From: Salsuginibacillus halophilus
GTDB taxonomy: Bacteria > Bacillota > Bacilli > Bacillales > Marinococcaceae
Direction: 5' to 3'
NCBI RefSeq assembly: GCF_003014715.1
Contig: NZ_PYAV01000015.1
Location: forward strand, 1 to 64,000
DNA length: 64,000 nucleotides
In this document: positions 49,692 through 56,929 of the stretch, one piece after another
How positions within the stretch are numbered: the stretch's first letter is position 1
Layout of the letters: every line of letters starts with the position of its first letter
Notes under the pieces: generated by a model
What the model saw: the letters and a program-made list of their open reading frames with translations, nothing else
What the model was told of the DNA's origin: nothing
The model's database searches: none
Made by a program: the position numbers and the translations under genes

Positions 49692-50408
49692 TTACTGGAT
49701 GGCTTCAGCGGATTCGTATTCATCAGCAGGTGGAGCCTCAACAGCCTCTGTTCCGGTCATATGACCGAAAAGCTGCTCCTGTTCTTCGCCATCAATGACA
49801 ATTTGGGTATTTTCATAGCCGAATTGCTCCATAATTAAAGCGACCTGATCAAACAGGGCCATCTCTGAACTTGAGCCCATATGGGTTTCGAGCAGTGCTT
49901 CGTTGAAAGAAACAATAGCGGTTTCGCCGTCACTTTCAACAGATTGGACTTCAACGTTTTCAGGCAGGGCCTGTACCAATCCGTCCGTTTGTGGTCCGGC
50001 GAGCCAAGCGCTCAAGGATTCCACAGGAGCTTCACCTTCATGGTCTGCTGTGATTTCCACTTCTTCGTAGTAGTAATTCATTAGTTCTTCATCAGAGTAA
50101 TAAAGCTTTACGGTTTCTGTGTAAGCTTCTTCACTTTCTGTTTCCTCTGCAGCTTCTTCATCTGTATCTGCTTCGCCATTTTCCGAGACCCCTTCTTCAG
50201 AAGTCTCTTCTTCACCGTTGTCATCATCATCTTCATCTTCATCCTCGTCGGTCAGGTCCGTCTCTTCATCTGCGCCTTCGGTTGTTTCTTCGACTTCGCC
50301 GTTTGTAGCAGTACCGTTTTCTTCTGCATCTTCGCCACCTTGACCGCAAGCTGCCAGTGTGAGCGCAGAAGCGGCAATCACGGCTGTACTAAGATGAAAT
50401 TTTTTCAT
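49692..50408 (-). CDS. GerMN-domain acidic lipoprotein
   Basis: Lipid-anchored exported protein of 238 aa. Signal peptide with lipobox LAAC, then about 80 residues almost wholly Glu/Asp/Gly/Thr, then a GerMN domain (about 100-215): YTETVKLYYSDEELMNYYYE, PVESLSAWLAGPQTDGLVQALPENV, SFNEALLETHMG, and ALIMEQFGYENTQIVIDGEE (in parts). GerMN domains occur in GerM and in RsiX-type anti-sigma factors; here there is no transmembrane helix. ATG at 50408 behind AAGGG. Confidence 0.85.
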   Translation of the reverse strand: MKKFHLSTAVIAASALTLAACGQGGEDAEENGTATNGEVEETTEGADEETDLTDEDEDEDDDDNGEEETSEEGVSENGEADTDEEAAEETESEEAYTETVKLYYSDEELMNYYYEEVEITADHEGEAPVESLSAWLAGPQTDGLVQALPENVEVQSVESDGETAIVSFNEALLETHMGSSSEMALFDQVALIMEQFGYENTQIVIDGEEQEQLFGHMTGTEAVEAPPADEYESAEAIQ

Positions 50409-50593
50409 AACAAGAACCCTTCTTTCCAAACAATTTGTATGTTCTACTTCATAAGACGAGTTTTTCTAACGGAAGTTACAAGAAAAGTTTAGAAAAATTC
50501 TTCTAACGTGTCAAAGGGCTTTGTGCTTAAAGTGACTGTCATACCGCCTTTTTGTTCAACACAATAAAAATTCTGAAAAAATCAAAAATATGA

Positions 50594-50622
50594 TTGACGC
50601 TAGGTTTAAACTGTTATATAAT
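50594..50622 (+). promoter_or_regulatory. Sigma-A promoter of the BH0509-family gene
   Basis: TTGACG (50594-50599), 17-bp spacer, TATAAT (50617-50622). Downstream CTGTTTCAAACAG (50642-50654) is a short palindrome. Confidence 0.75.
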
Positions 50623-50670
50623 AGATTCAAATAAACACAAACTGTTTCAAACAGAAAGGATGGATGCTCA

Positions 50671-50817
50671 ATGATGAATCGTCGGGAGCGCGAGAACATG
50701 ATCACTTTTATTTCAAGAATGCGGGGGTTGCAGGAGCAGAAGTTGATGGTGATGACAGACGCTGAAGTTGAGCATATTTATGAGGCAACGTATCGCGAGC
50801 ATGAACATACAGAGTAA
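50671..50817 (+). CDS. BH0509-family small protein
   Basis: A 48-aa cytoplasmic protein (NRRERENMITFISRMRGLQE, then MVMTDAEVEHIYEATY and a His/Glu tail). The RRERENMI...MTDAEVEHIYE pattern matches the small BH0509 family of Bacillales, function unknown. GAAAGGATG ribosome site and a near-consensus promoter. It ends about 30 bp before a terminator that has been duplicated by element copy 7. Confidence 0.82.
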   Translation: MMNRRERENMITFISRMRGLQEQKLMVMTDAEVEHIYEATYREHEHTE

Positions 50818-50847
50818 AGCGAGGCGTTGCAGGTAAAGAATGTAAGA

Positions 50848-50873
50848 AGAGGCCGCCTATACGGGCGGTCTCT
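50848..50873 (+). terminator. Terminator hairpin, left copy beside element copy 7
   Basis: GAG(G)CCGCC / GGCGG(T)CTC hairpin downstream of the BH0509 gene, without T-tract because the element follows at once. 22 of 26 bp identical to 51477-51502. Confidence 0.82.
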
Positions 50874-51476
50874 CAGCGTGTAGACAAACCTTTGAAAAAG
50901 TGAAGGCTGACGTTGCTTTTCGGCGGACGCTTGCACCCGGAGGGCACAAGTGCGATATCGGTTTGATATGCGCTATCGCTTGATCTTACCGTGTCTTCTT
51001 AGCCTCTTGTGCCGCCTCAACTTTTTCGGCAGACAACCGCTGTTTACGGGATTTTCGGCTCGTACTGTTCCCATAGGTGTCGCCGCCGGTGCTCGTCAGC
51101 CTTACGTTATTTGATCGTTATAAATGATAGAGACCCATTTGATTAAGCAATATCTACATAATTCAATTTCATAACGACGTTTGATGAAAGATACAACGAG
51201 CCATATATCTAAGAAATGTTTGATAAGACTTAAATTGAAGAGTGACCGAAACGAAAGACGGCGACTCCCCGAGGATCAAGCGCAGCCTGAAGATCCACTT
51301 GTTCGAATGGTCTTCATTCGAACAAGTTAGCTGAAGGCAAGCCCTCGGGAAAGCGTCCGTTTGGAGGGAAGGTCACGTTCAATATCCCGTTTTTATCTTC
51401 TTAATACGGCAGGCTGCGGAGCACGGAGCAATAAGCTGTCCATGAATGTTAGGTTTTGTACTTTGTCGACAGTCTG
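50874..51476 (-). mobile_element. Terminator-associated repeat element, copy 7
   Basis: A 603-bp element with ends CAGCGTGTAGACAAAC and CTTTGTCGACAGTCTG, inserted between two copies of a terminator hairpin (26 bp, four differences, two of which keep or shift pairing). It holds all blocks found in other copies: GTGCGATATCGGTTTGAT, CACCCGGAGGGCACAAG, GTCGCCGCCGGTGCTCGTCAGCC in parts, ACCGAAACGAAAGACGG, and the ACTTGTTCGAA/TTCGAACAAGT hairpin. The longest intact copy in the window. Confidence 0.88.
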
Positions 51477-51508
51477 AGAGACCGCCTATCTGGCCGGTCT
51501 CTTTTTTA
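51477..51508 (+). terminator. Terminator hairpin, right copy with T-tract
   Basis: AGAGACCG(CC) / (GG)CCGGTCTCT hairpin followed by TTTTTT. Confidence 0.88.
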
Positions 51509-51528
51509 GCGCCCTTTATTCTATGCTT

Positions 51529-51557
51529 TTGGGCGCAAAGAAGCCTTATGCTATAAT
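51529..51557 (+). promoter_or_regulatory. Sigma-A promoter of the 34-aa membrane protein gene
   Basis: TTGGGC (51529-51534), 17-bp spacer, TATAAT (51552-51557). Confidence 0.6.
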
Positions 51558-51607
51558 AAACCGAAGTAGAAAGCGTCATTTGTTAATTTTATGAAAAGGT
51601 GATGGGT

Positions 51608-51712
51608 GTGAAGCGACTTTCGAATAAACAATTGTTTATCTTTATTTCTTTTCTTGTCGTCATGTACGGCGTTTTGTACTGGCTGTTCGTTTTTGTCCGG
51701 GAAGCCGGCTGA
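51608..51712 (+). CDS. 34-aa single-pass membrane peptide
   Basis: GTG start behind AAAGGTGATGGG. The product has a basic N-terminus (KRLSNKQ), one transmembrane helix (LFIFISFLVVMYGVLYWLFV) and a short tail (FVREAG). It has its own promoter and terminator, which argues for a real small gene. Function unknown. Confidence 0.65.
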   Translation: MKRLSNKQLFIFISFLVVMYGVLYWLFVFVREAG

Positions 51713-51748
51713 ATAACGGAGCCAAACGACAGCTCGCTGGACAAGCGG

Positions 51749-51783
51749 TGTAAGCTGTCCGAAACTTTCGGGCGGCTTTCTTT
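51749..51783 (+). terminator. Terminator of the 34-aa gene
   Basis: AAGCTGTCCGAAA / TTTCGGGCGGCTT hairpin followed by TCTTTTT. Confidence 0.8.
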
Positions 51784-51794
51784 TTGTTTAAGGG

Positions 51795-51820
51795 TGTAAC
51801 GTTTTAAGTAGAAAAGCGAC
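51795..51820 (+). promoter_or_regulatory. Candidate autoregulatory ECF promoter of the sigX-like gene
   Basis: TGTAAC (51795-51800), 16-bp spacer, CGAC (51817-51820). The B. subtilis sigma-X consensus is TGTAAC-N17-CGAC. It lies 26 bp before the GTG start. Confidence 0.6.
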
Positions 51821-51845
51821 ATAGACAAGGAAGGAGGGCTCGATA

Positions 51846-52397
51846 GTGCGCGATGAGCGCGAAGAATTCGAGCGCCTGTACGAGGAGTATCATGCAGCGC
51901 TGTTTCAGTTTATCTATCATATGTTAAAAGACCGGAGCGCTGCAGAAGAATTGGTACAGGAAGTCTACATTAAAGTGCTGGGGTCTTATCGTACGTTTGA
52001 GGGAAAAAGTAAAGAAAAAACATGGTTGTTTTCCATTGCAAGGCACGCAGTCGTTGACTGGGTTCGAAAAGAAAACCGGAAAAAACGGAAGTGGCTCGGC
52101 ACATTAAGTCCAGTACATAATGAAGAAGTGCGGGACCCGGTGGCGCTGCCTGAAGAGGTGGTACTCGCCAATGAAGATGCTGAGCGTGTCTACCGCCTGC
52201 TTGACGGCTGCTCTGAAGCACAGCGGCACGTCTTGATTCTCCGTTATATTGAAGGTTTTAACGTGAAAGAAAGTGCTGAAATTCTTGAATGGAGTGAAAG
52301 CAAGGTAAAGACAACCCAGCACAGGGCGATTAAAAAGCTGCAGAAATTACTTGAGCAAGAGGAAGGAGGCGGCAGCGATGGGGAAGTGGACAGATGA
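51846..52397 (+). CDS. ECF-type sigma factor (SigX-like)
   Basis: Group 4 RNA polymerase sigma factor of 183 aa. Region 2 (about 8-75): YEEYHAALFQFIYHMLKDRS, AEELVQEVYIKVLGSYRTFE, KTWLFSIARHAVVDWVR. Region 4 (about 118-175): LDGCSEAQRHVLILRYIEGF, VKESAEILEWSESKVKTTQH. GTG start behind AAGGAGGG. A matching ECF promoter upstream suggests autoregulation. The anti-sigma gene overlaps its last 20 bp. By analogy with SigX/RsiX it should control cell-envelope charge or antimicrobial-peptide resistance genes; targets here are unknown. Confidence 0.92.
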   Translation: MRDEREEFERLYEEYHAALFQFIYHMLKDRSAAEELVQEVYIKVLGSYRTFEGKSKEKTWLFSIARHAVVDWVRKENRKKRKWLGTLSPVHNEEVRDPVALPEEVVLANEDAERVYRLLDGCSEAQRHVLILRYIEGFNVKESAEILEWSESKVKTTQHRAIKKLQKLLEQEEGGGSDGEVDR

Positions 52398-53643
52398 AGA
52401 AATTAAAGCACATTTACAACAAGTACAGGGGCCTGAAGATCACCGCTCCAAAGATGAGATCTATGAAAGCTTAACACGCCGCCGGCAGAATGAGCCGGTT
52501 AAAACGCGGCGTCGTGCCCTTCCCTACGCTGCCGGGGCCGCTGCAGCTGCGCTTTTTATAGGATTGTCAGCTACTTTTGTCATGCTAAGTCCGCAGAATG
52601 AAATTGCAGACGAAGGAGAGCGTGAGGAAACACAATCCGAGGACATCACAGGCGCCGGTATTGAGGAAGAACCGGATGTTAGTGAAGAAGGTGACGGATC
52701 AGGCGAGACGGATGCGTCGCAGGAATCAGAAGAGGAGCCAGAGCTCGCCCGTGATGAGGAGAGTGCTAGTGAATCTGAAACACAACAGGTAGAAGAGCCG
52801 GAAGCGGCCCCGTCACCGGAAGCAGATGAGATTCCGGAAGTACAAGAACCAGTTCCAGAAACTGTTGAGGCTGAAAACACGTGGGGGGTTACAACTGCTT
52901 ATGATCCTGAGGCCCGCTACGTTATCCCATTTTCTTTTCCGATTTCTGAACAGGATGACGTTTGGGAAGTTATCAATGCTGCAGATGGCTCTGCTCCAGC
53001 TGATGCTTTAGGTCTTGAACCGAATCAGCTGGAAGCCTTATCTTTTCAAGAAAATAGCGACGGGGTTGCGATTCAAGTAGAAGAACATTTGCAAAGCTTA
53101 AGCAGCAGTGAGAGTGATCTCCTCTACCGGAGTATTCAGGAGATCCTTCGTTTTATGGGCGTTGATGAAGCCTCTGTTATTGATGGTTCGGGCGAAGCAA
53201 CGGAGCTGGGTGCTTTTGGTGCTGTCGAAACCATTTATGCTGCAGCGCCGGGGGCTTACTTTCTTTATGAGTACGCCCCTGAAGAAGCAGTGTTCTTAAC
53301 AGCAGCTGCTGCCGGAAGAGACGCACCACCTACAATTGAAGAGGCGGCCGCGAGCTGGGTCGAAGGTGAACAAGCTGATGAAGATCTCCAAGCCCCTGTA
53401 CCTTCAGCGTTTGCCGCGCCGGAAATTGAAGAGGTTGAAGCACAGCATGTGACGTTTCGGTTTACAACAGAGGAAGAAGTCGAGTTAACTGAGGCTGAAA
53501 AAGAAGTGATGATGCAGGCGGTGCAGTTAACTGCCGGGGCTTATGGGTATGACGAGGTCACTTTACGGTTGGAAGATGAGGTGCTGGCAGAAGGAATGCG
53601 TGCTTTTGAAGCGCCAAACGAAATCCCACCGCCGGAATCTTAG
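52378..53643 (+). CDS. Membrane anti-sigma factor, RsiX-like
   Basis: Presumed inhibitor of the SigX-like factor, 421 aa. ATG at 52378 follows GAGGAAGGAGG; it overlaps the sigma gene by 20 bp, indicating coupling. N-terminal cytoplasmic part (about 1-48, WTDEEIKAHLQQVQGPEDHR), one transmembrane helix (about 49-68, ALPYAAGAAAAALFIGLSAT), an external Glu-rich linker (to about 160), then two beta-rich domains of the GerMN/RsiX type (about 170-280 and 330-410). The domain order matches RsiX, although the classical zinc anti-sigma motif is absent, as in RsiX. Confidence 0.85.
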   Translation: MGKWTDEEIKAHLQQVQGPEDHRSKDEIYESLTRRRQNEPVKTRRRALPYAAGAAAAALFIGLSATFVMLSPQNEIADEGEREETQSEDITGAGIEEEPDVSEEGDGSGETDASQESEEEPELARDEESASESETQQVEEPEAAPSPEADEIPEVQEPVPETVEAENTWGVTTAYDPEARYVIPFSFPISEQDDVWEVINAADGSAPADALGLEPNQLEALSFQENSDGVAIQVEEHLQSLSSSESDLLYRSIQEILRFMGVDEASVIDGSGEATELGAFGAVETIYAAAPGAYFLYEYAPEEAVFLTAAAAGRDAPPTIEEAAASWVEGEQADEDLQAPVPSAFAAPEIEEVEAQHVTFRFTTEEEVELTEAEKEVMMQAVQLTAGAYGYDEVTLRLEDEVLAEGMRAFEAPNEIPPPES

Positions 53644-53727
53644 TAAATTGGTGCATAGGAAGCACTAAAAACGGGTAAACGTATACCGGTATGAGCATAT
53701 TTTGAATGTGAAATAGGAGGAATGTAA

Positions 53728-54114
53728 ATGATCGGTGAAGTACTGCAAACTAAAAAGCCGTTAGAAGAAGTTGCTGCAAGCGTTGAGGAGGAATTGAAAG
53801 CGAATCAATTCGGGGTGCTTTGGCAGCTTGATATTCATGAAAAGCTGACCGAGAAAGAAATTTCTGTGGATGAAAAATATCGGGTGCTTGAAGTTTGTAA
53901 CCCTGTTGAAGCAAAGTCCATTCTCGACGAAGATCCACGTGCGGTTGCGTTTTTGCCATGTAAAGTTGTACTTTACACAGAGAACGATCATACCTACGTG
54001 ACGATGCCGCGTCCGACAGCGCTGTTTCACGGTTTTGAATCAGACAAAATTGCGGAAGTGGCTCAGACGGTAGAAGACCGGATGGCAGCATCGTTGAAAA
54101 AAGCATTAGCTTAA
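53728..54114 (+). CDS. DUF302-family protein
   Basis: Small alpha/beta protein of 128 aa. QTKKPLEEVAASVEEELKAN, FGVLWQLDIHEKLTEK, YRVLEVCNPVEAKSILDEDP and AFLPCKVVLYTENDHTYVT fit DUF302, which binds hydrophobic or iron-sulfur-like ligands in some structures but has no agreed function. ATG behind AGGAGGA. Monocistronic, with a terminator at 54122. Confidence 0.87.
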   Translation: MIGEVLQTKKPLEEVAASVEEELKANQFGVLWQLDIHEKLTEKEISVDEKYRVLEVCNPVEAKSILDEDPRAVAFLPCKVVLYTENDHTYVTMPRPTALFHGFESDKIAEVAQTVEDRMAASLKKALA

Positions 54115-54121
54115 TGAAAAG

Positions 54122-54158
54122 CTGGGGACTGCCTTTTTGGGGCGGGCCTCAGTTTTTT
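54122..54158 (+). terminator. Terminator of the DUF302 gene
   Basis: CTGGGG...GCC / GGC...CCTCAG imperfect hairpin followed by TTTTTT. Confidence 0.65.
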
Positions 54159-54245
54159 GATGTAAAAGTCAGAAAATATTCACGAGTAACACGTTTACTT
54201 CGTTGACGGTCACACCCCTCCGTGCTATAATTTGACTTGCTGAAA

Positions 54246-54260
54246 TGAAAATCATTCTCA
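54246..54260. promoter_or_regulatory. Fur box upstream of fbpC
   Basis: TGAAAATCATTCTCA matches the 7-1-7 Fur consensus TGATAATNATTATCA at 12 of 14 defined positions, 58 bp before the fbpC start. Further AT-rich half-sites (AATAATAATTCT) follow. Confidence 0.8.
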
Positions 54261-54317
54261 CTTATTAATAATAATTCTAAATAATAAACGTAAATGTTCG
54301 TTTGGAGGTTAGCACCC

Positions 54318-55373
54318 ATGAGTTTTTTGCAGCTGCAGCAAGTCGGAAAAACCTTTGAAAAGGGTCAAAAAGCCGCCGTCCATGATATGAGTCTTCAGCT
54401 TGAAAAAGGGGAGATTTTAACACTGCTCGGTCCAAGTGGTTGTGGAAAAACGACAACGCTTCGTATGATTGCCGGTTTTGAACAGCCGACAGAAGGAACA
54501 GTTAAAATTGGCGATCAAGTCGTTTTTGCTAACGGAAAATCAATTCCGCCGGAAAAGCGCGGCATTGGCATGGTATTCCAGGATTACGCATTGTTTCCGC
54601 ATTTAAACATCGAGAAAAACGTCATGTTCGGTTTGAACAAATGGCGCGTGCGTGAGCGTAAGAAGCGTGCGAAAGAAGTACTTGAGCTTGTTGGGCTCGA
54701 AGATTACGCAGCGCGCTTTCCAAACGAGCTCTCTGGTGGTCAGCAGCAGCGTGTTGCTTTAGCACGGGCCTTGGCACCACGGCCGCACGTAGTCTTAATG
54801 GATGAGCCATTCAGTAACTTAGACGCAGGTTTACGTGAAAAGATGCGCTTTGAAGTAACAAATATTCTCCGCAAAGCGGAAACAACCGGGATCATTGTTA
54901 CACACGATCAAAAGGACGCTTTTGCTGTTTCTGACCGCGTTGTTGTCATGAATGAAGGTGAAGTGCAGCAGATTGCAGCGCCGAAGGAAATGTACCGCTG
55001 TCCGAAAAACTGCTTTGTTGCACAATTTGTCGGAAAGACGAACTTGCTTGATGGTGAAATGTGCCCGGATTTAAAGCATGTCAACACGCATATTGGTAAA
55101 GTTTCACTGCCAGAACAAACGAGTGAAATTATTGAAGATGTAAAAGTATCGATTCGTCCGGAAGGTTGCCGTTTAGCCGAGCAGGGGATGTATTCTGGTC
55201 ACGTAGAGTACGTCACATACGGAGGCGAGTTTCAGGAGCTTTCTGTCCGTTTGAATAATTCCGGAGCGGAAGCTGAACCGATGATTATATACGCTCCGAT
55301 CGAGCAGGATGTAGAAGTTGGTGCCGTCGTATCGTTTGATATCACGCCTGAACTTGTTGCGCTTGTCGATTAA
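54318..55373 (+). CDS. fbpC: Ferric iron ABC transporter ATP-binding protein
   Basis: ATPase of an FbpABC/FutABC-type ferric iron importer, 351 aa. Walker A GPSGCGKTT (38-46), Q-loop VFQDYALFPHL, signature LSGGQQQRVALARALAPRP, Walker B VVLMDEPFSNLD, H-loop GIIVTHDQKDAF, then a TOBE domain with KVSIRPEGCRLAEQG. The ATG at 54318 is used because GGAGGTTAG precedes it; an ATG 24 nt upstream has none. Unusually it lies first, before fbpA and fbpB. A Fur box stands upstream. Confidence 0.9.
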   Translation: MSFLQLQQVGKTFEKGQKAAVHDMSLQLEKGEILTLLGPSGCGKTTTLRMIAGFEQPTEGTVKIGDQVVFANGKSIPPEKRGIGMVFQDYALFPHLNIEKNVMFGLNKWRVRERKKRAKEVLELVGLEDYAARFPNELSGGQQQRVALARALAPRPHVVLMDEPFSNLDAGLREKMRFEVTNILRKAETTGIIVTHDQKDAFAVSDRVVVMNEGEVQQIAAPKEMYRCPKNCFVAQFVGKTNLLDGEMCPDLKHVNTHIGKVSLPEQTSEIIEDVKVSIRPEGCRLAEQGMYSGHVEYVTYGGEFQELSVRLNNSGAEAEPMIIYAPIEQDVEVGAVVSFDITPELVALVD

Positions 55374-55479
55374 AGTGTAAGCAGCTGCATAAACGCGAAT
55401 TGAAACTGCTCCGGTACGGTGGACCGCCGCAACCGGAGCAGTTTTTTGAGGATGTAATTGAAAAAGGTTATCATTATCA

Positions 55480-55508
55480 TTGACACTGATTATCAATTAG
55501 GATAGAAT
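55480..55508 (+). promoter_or_regulatory. Fur-overlapped promoter P1 between fbpC and fbpA
   Basis: TTGACA (55480-55485), 17-bp spacer, TAGAAT (55503-55508). It is embedded in Fur-like sites: GGTTATCATTATCATTGAC just upstream and TGATTATCAATT within the spacer, with AATTGATAA downstream. Confidence 0.78.
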
Positions 55509-55514
55509 TTAGTT

Positions 55515-55633
55515 AATTGATAACAGTTCTCAACTAATGCACTGCCTTCTTCAACTAAATGGAGGCACACCTAGACTCCCCCCCTTTGACTGCTTCGGCA
55601 AAGTCAGGTGCACTTAAGCCGGGGCAGTTTTTT
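55515..55633 (+). ncRNA. Candidate Fur-regulated small RNA
   Basis: About 119 nt between promoter P1 and a strong intrinsic terminator, with no ribosome-site-supported reading frame. It contains CTAGACTCCCCCCCTTTGAC, a C7 tract expected to be single-stranded. The 3' end is an 11-bp stem ACTGCTTCGGC / GCCGGGGCAGT with an 18-nt loop and TTTTTT. The layout (Fur-controlled promoter, C-rich unpaired segment, terminator) is like B. subtilis FsrA, an iron-sparing sRNA that pairs with G-rich ribosome sites. It could instead be only an attenuated leader of fbpA. Confidence 0.6.
55589..55633 (+). terminator. Intrinsic terminator between P1 and P2
   Basis: ACTGCTTCGGC / GCCGGGGCAGT, 11 consecutive pairs including two G-T, then TTTTTT. 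Confidence 0.85.
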
Positions 55634-55666
55634 AAAACTTTAGTTGAAAATCGTTCTCATTTGTAG

Positions 55667-55695
55667 TTGACATTGATTATCAATGACATTACAAT
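55667..55695 (+). promoter_or_regulatory. Fur-overlapped promoter P2 of fbpA
   Basis: TTGACA (55667-55672), 17-bp spacer, TACAAT (55690-55695). The spacer and -35 carry the perfect 7-1-7 palindrome CATTGATTATCAATG (55671-55685). P2 repeats the sequence plan of P1 (TTGACA(C/T)TGATTATCAAT), as if the control region had been duplicated. Confidence 0.82.
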
Positions 55696-55758
55696 GTATT
55701 TGCAGGTTGAAAACAGTTCTCAACAAAACTTTACATAAAATTTCAGGAGGCGACTTTC

Positions 55759-56892
55759 ATGCGTAAATTTAACCGAATGGTACCAGCAACAATGGCTGCA
55801 GTTATGGTGACATTAGCTGCTTGTGGTGAGGAAGAGCAAAATGGTGTAGAAGAAAATGGCGGCGATGAAGCTCAGAGCGAAGGCGAAGAAGTAGAAGAAG
55901 ATGAAGACAATGACGATGGTGAAGCAGTTGATGAAGCCGAACATGACGGAGAGCTTACAGTTTATTCTGCACGTAACGAGACGTTTGTAGATCAGTGGCT
56001 CGAAAGCTTTGAAGAAGATACAGGCATTGAAGTTAACGCCTTGCACGCTGATGATAATGCAGTAAACTTGATTCAGGAAGAAAGTGAAAACGTGCAGGCG
56101 GATATGTTTATCTCAAATGATATTGGTGCACTTGAATTCTTGCGGATGGAAGGTCTACTACAAGGGTATGAACCTGAAAATGTCGACAGCATCGGTGAAG
56201 AATATCGTGCCGAAGATGATTCCTGGGTTGCCCTCTCGGCAAGAACCCGTGCTTTCATGTACAATAAAGATATCGTTGACGAAGAAGATGTGCCAAATAA
56301 CATCGCAGATCTTGCAAACGATGAATACGAAGGTGAATTTGCAATTACACGCGGTGCGAACGGAAGCATGATTGCTCACGTTTCTGCACTCCGCCAAGAG
56401 TGGGGCGATGAAGAAACGAAAGAATGGCTCGGTGATATTTCCGAAAATGCAGGCGCAATTCTATCCGGCCACAGTGATATTCGTGACGTTGTCGGACAAG
56501 GTGAATTTGCGTTTGGCCTTGTGAACAATTACTACTATCACCAGCAGCTTGAAGAGCCGGATAATAACAACGTTGGTATTGTATATCCTGACCAGGGCGA
56601 AGGTGAAATGGGTGCAGTCTTGAACGCAGCAGGCATCGGTATGATTGAAGGTGCACCAAATGAGGAAAATGCGCAAGTGTTTATGGACTGGGCGCTTGAG
56701 GAAGAAAACCAGCGGGAATTCTCTTATGATTCTCTGGAAGTACCAATCAACCCGGATATCGAACCATATGATGAAGCAGCCAGCATTGATGATTATGAAA
56801 CCCATGACATGCCGCTCCGTGAGCTCGGCGAAGTTTGGGAAGATACACGTGAGCTGATTGAAGATTCGGATATGGACTTGGAAATCCGCTAG
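55759..56892 (+). CDS. fbpA: Ferric iron ABC transporter substrate-binding lipoprotein
   Basis: Extracytoplasmic Fe(III)-binding lipoprotein of 377 aa. Signal peptide with lipobox LAAC, an acidic linker (to about 60), then the FbpA/FutA body: GELTVYSARNETFVDQWLES, LHADDNAVNLIQEESENVQAD, SARTRAFMYNKDIVDEEDVP, ITRGANGSMIAHVSALRQEWG, and NNYYYHQQLEE, where the tyrosine cluster supplies iron ligands. AGGAGGCG ribosome site. Driven by the Fur-type promoter P2. Confidence 0.93.
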   Translation: MRKFNRMVPATMAAVMVTLAACGEEEQNGVEENGGDEAQSEGEEVEEDEDNDDGEAVDEAEHDGELTVYSARNETFVDQWLESFEEDTGIEVNALHADDNAVNLIQEESENVQADMFISNDIGALEFLRMEGLLQGYEPENVDSIGEEYRAEDDSWVALSARTRAFMYNKDIVDEEDVPNNIADLANDEYEGEFAITRGANGSMIAHVSALRQEWGDEETKEWLGDISENAGAILSGHSDIRDVVGQGEFAFGLVNNYYYHQQLEEPDNNNVGIVYPDQGEGEMGAVLNAAGIGMIEGAPNEENAQVFMDWALEEENQREFSYDSLEVPINPDIEPYDEAASIDDYETHDMPLRELGEVWEDTRELIEDSDMDLEIR

Positions 56893-56929
56893 AAACAGCA
56901 TAATCAACGTATGAAGCGGAGTTGAGATC

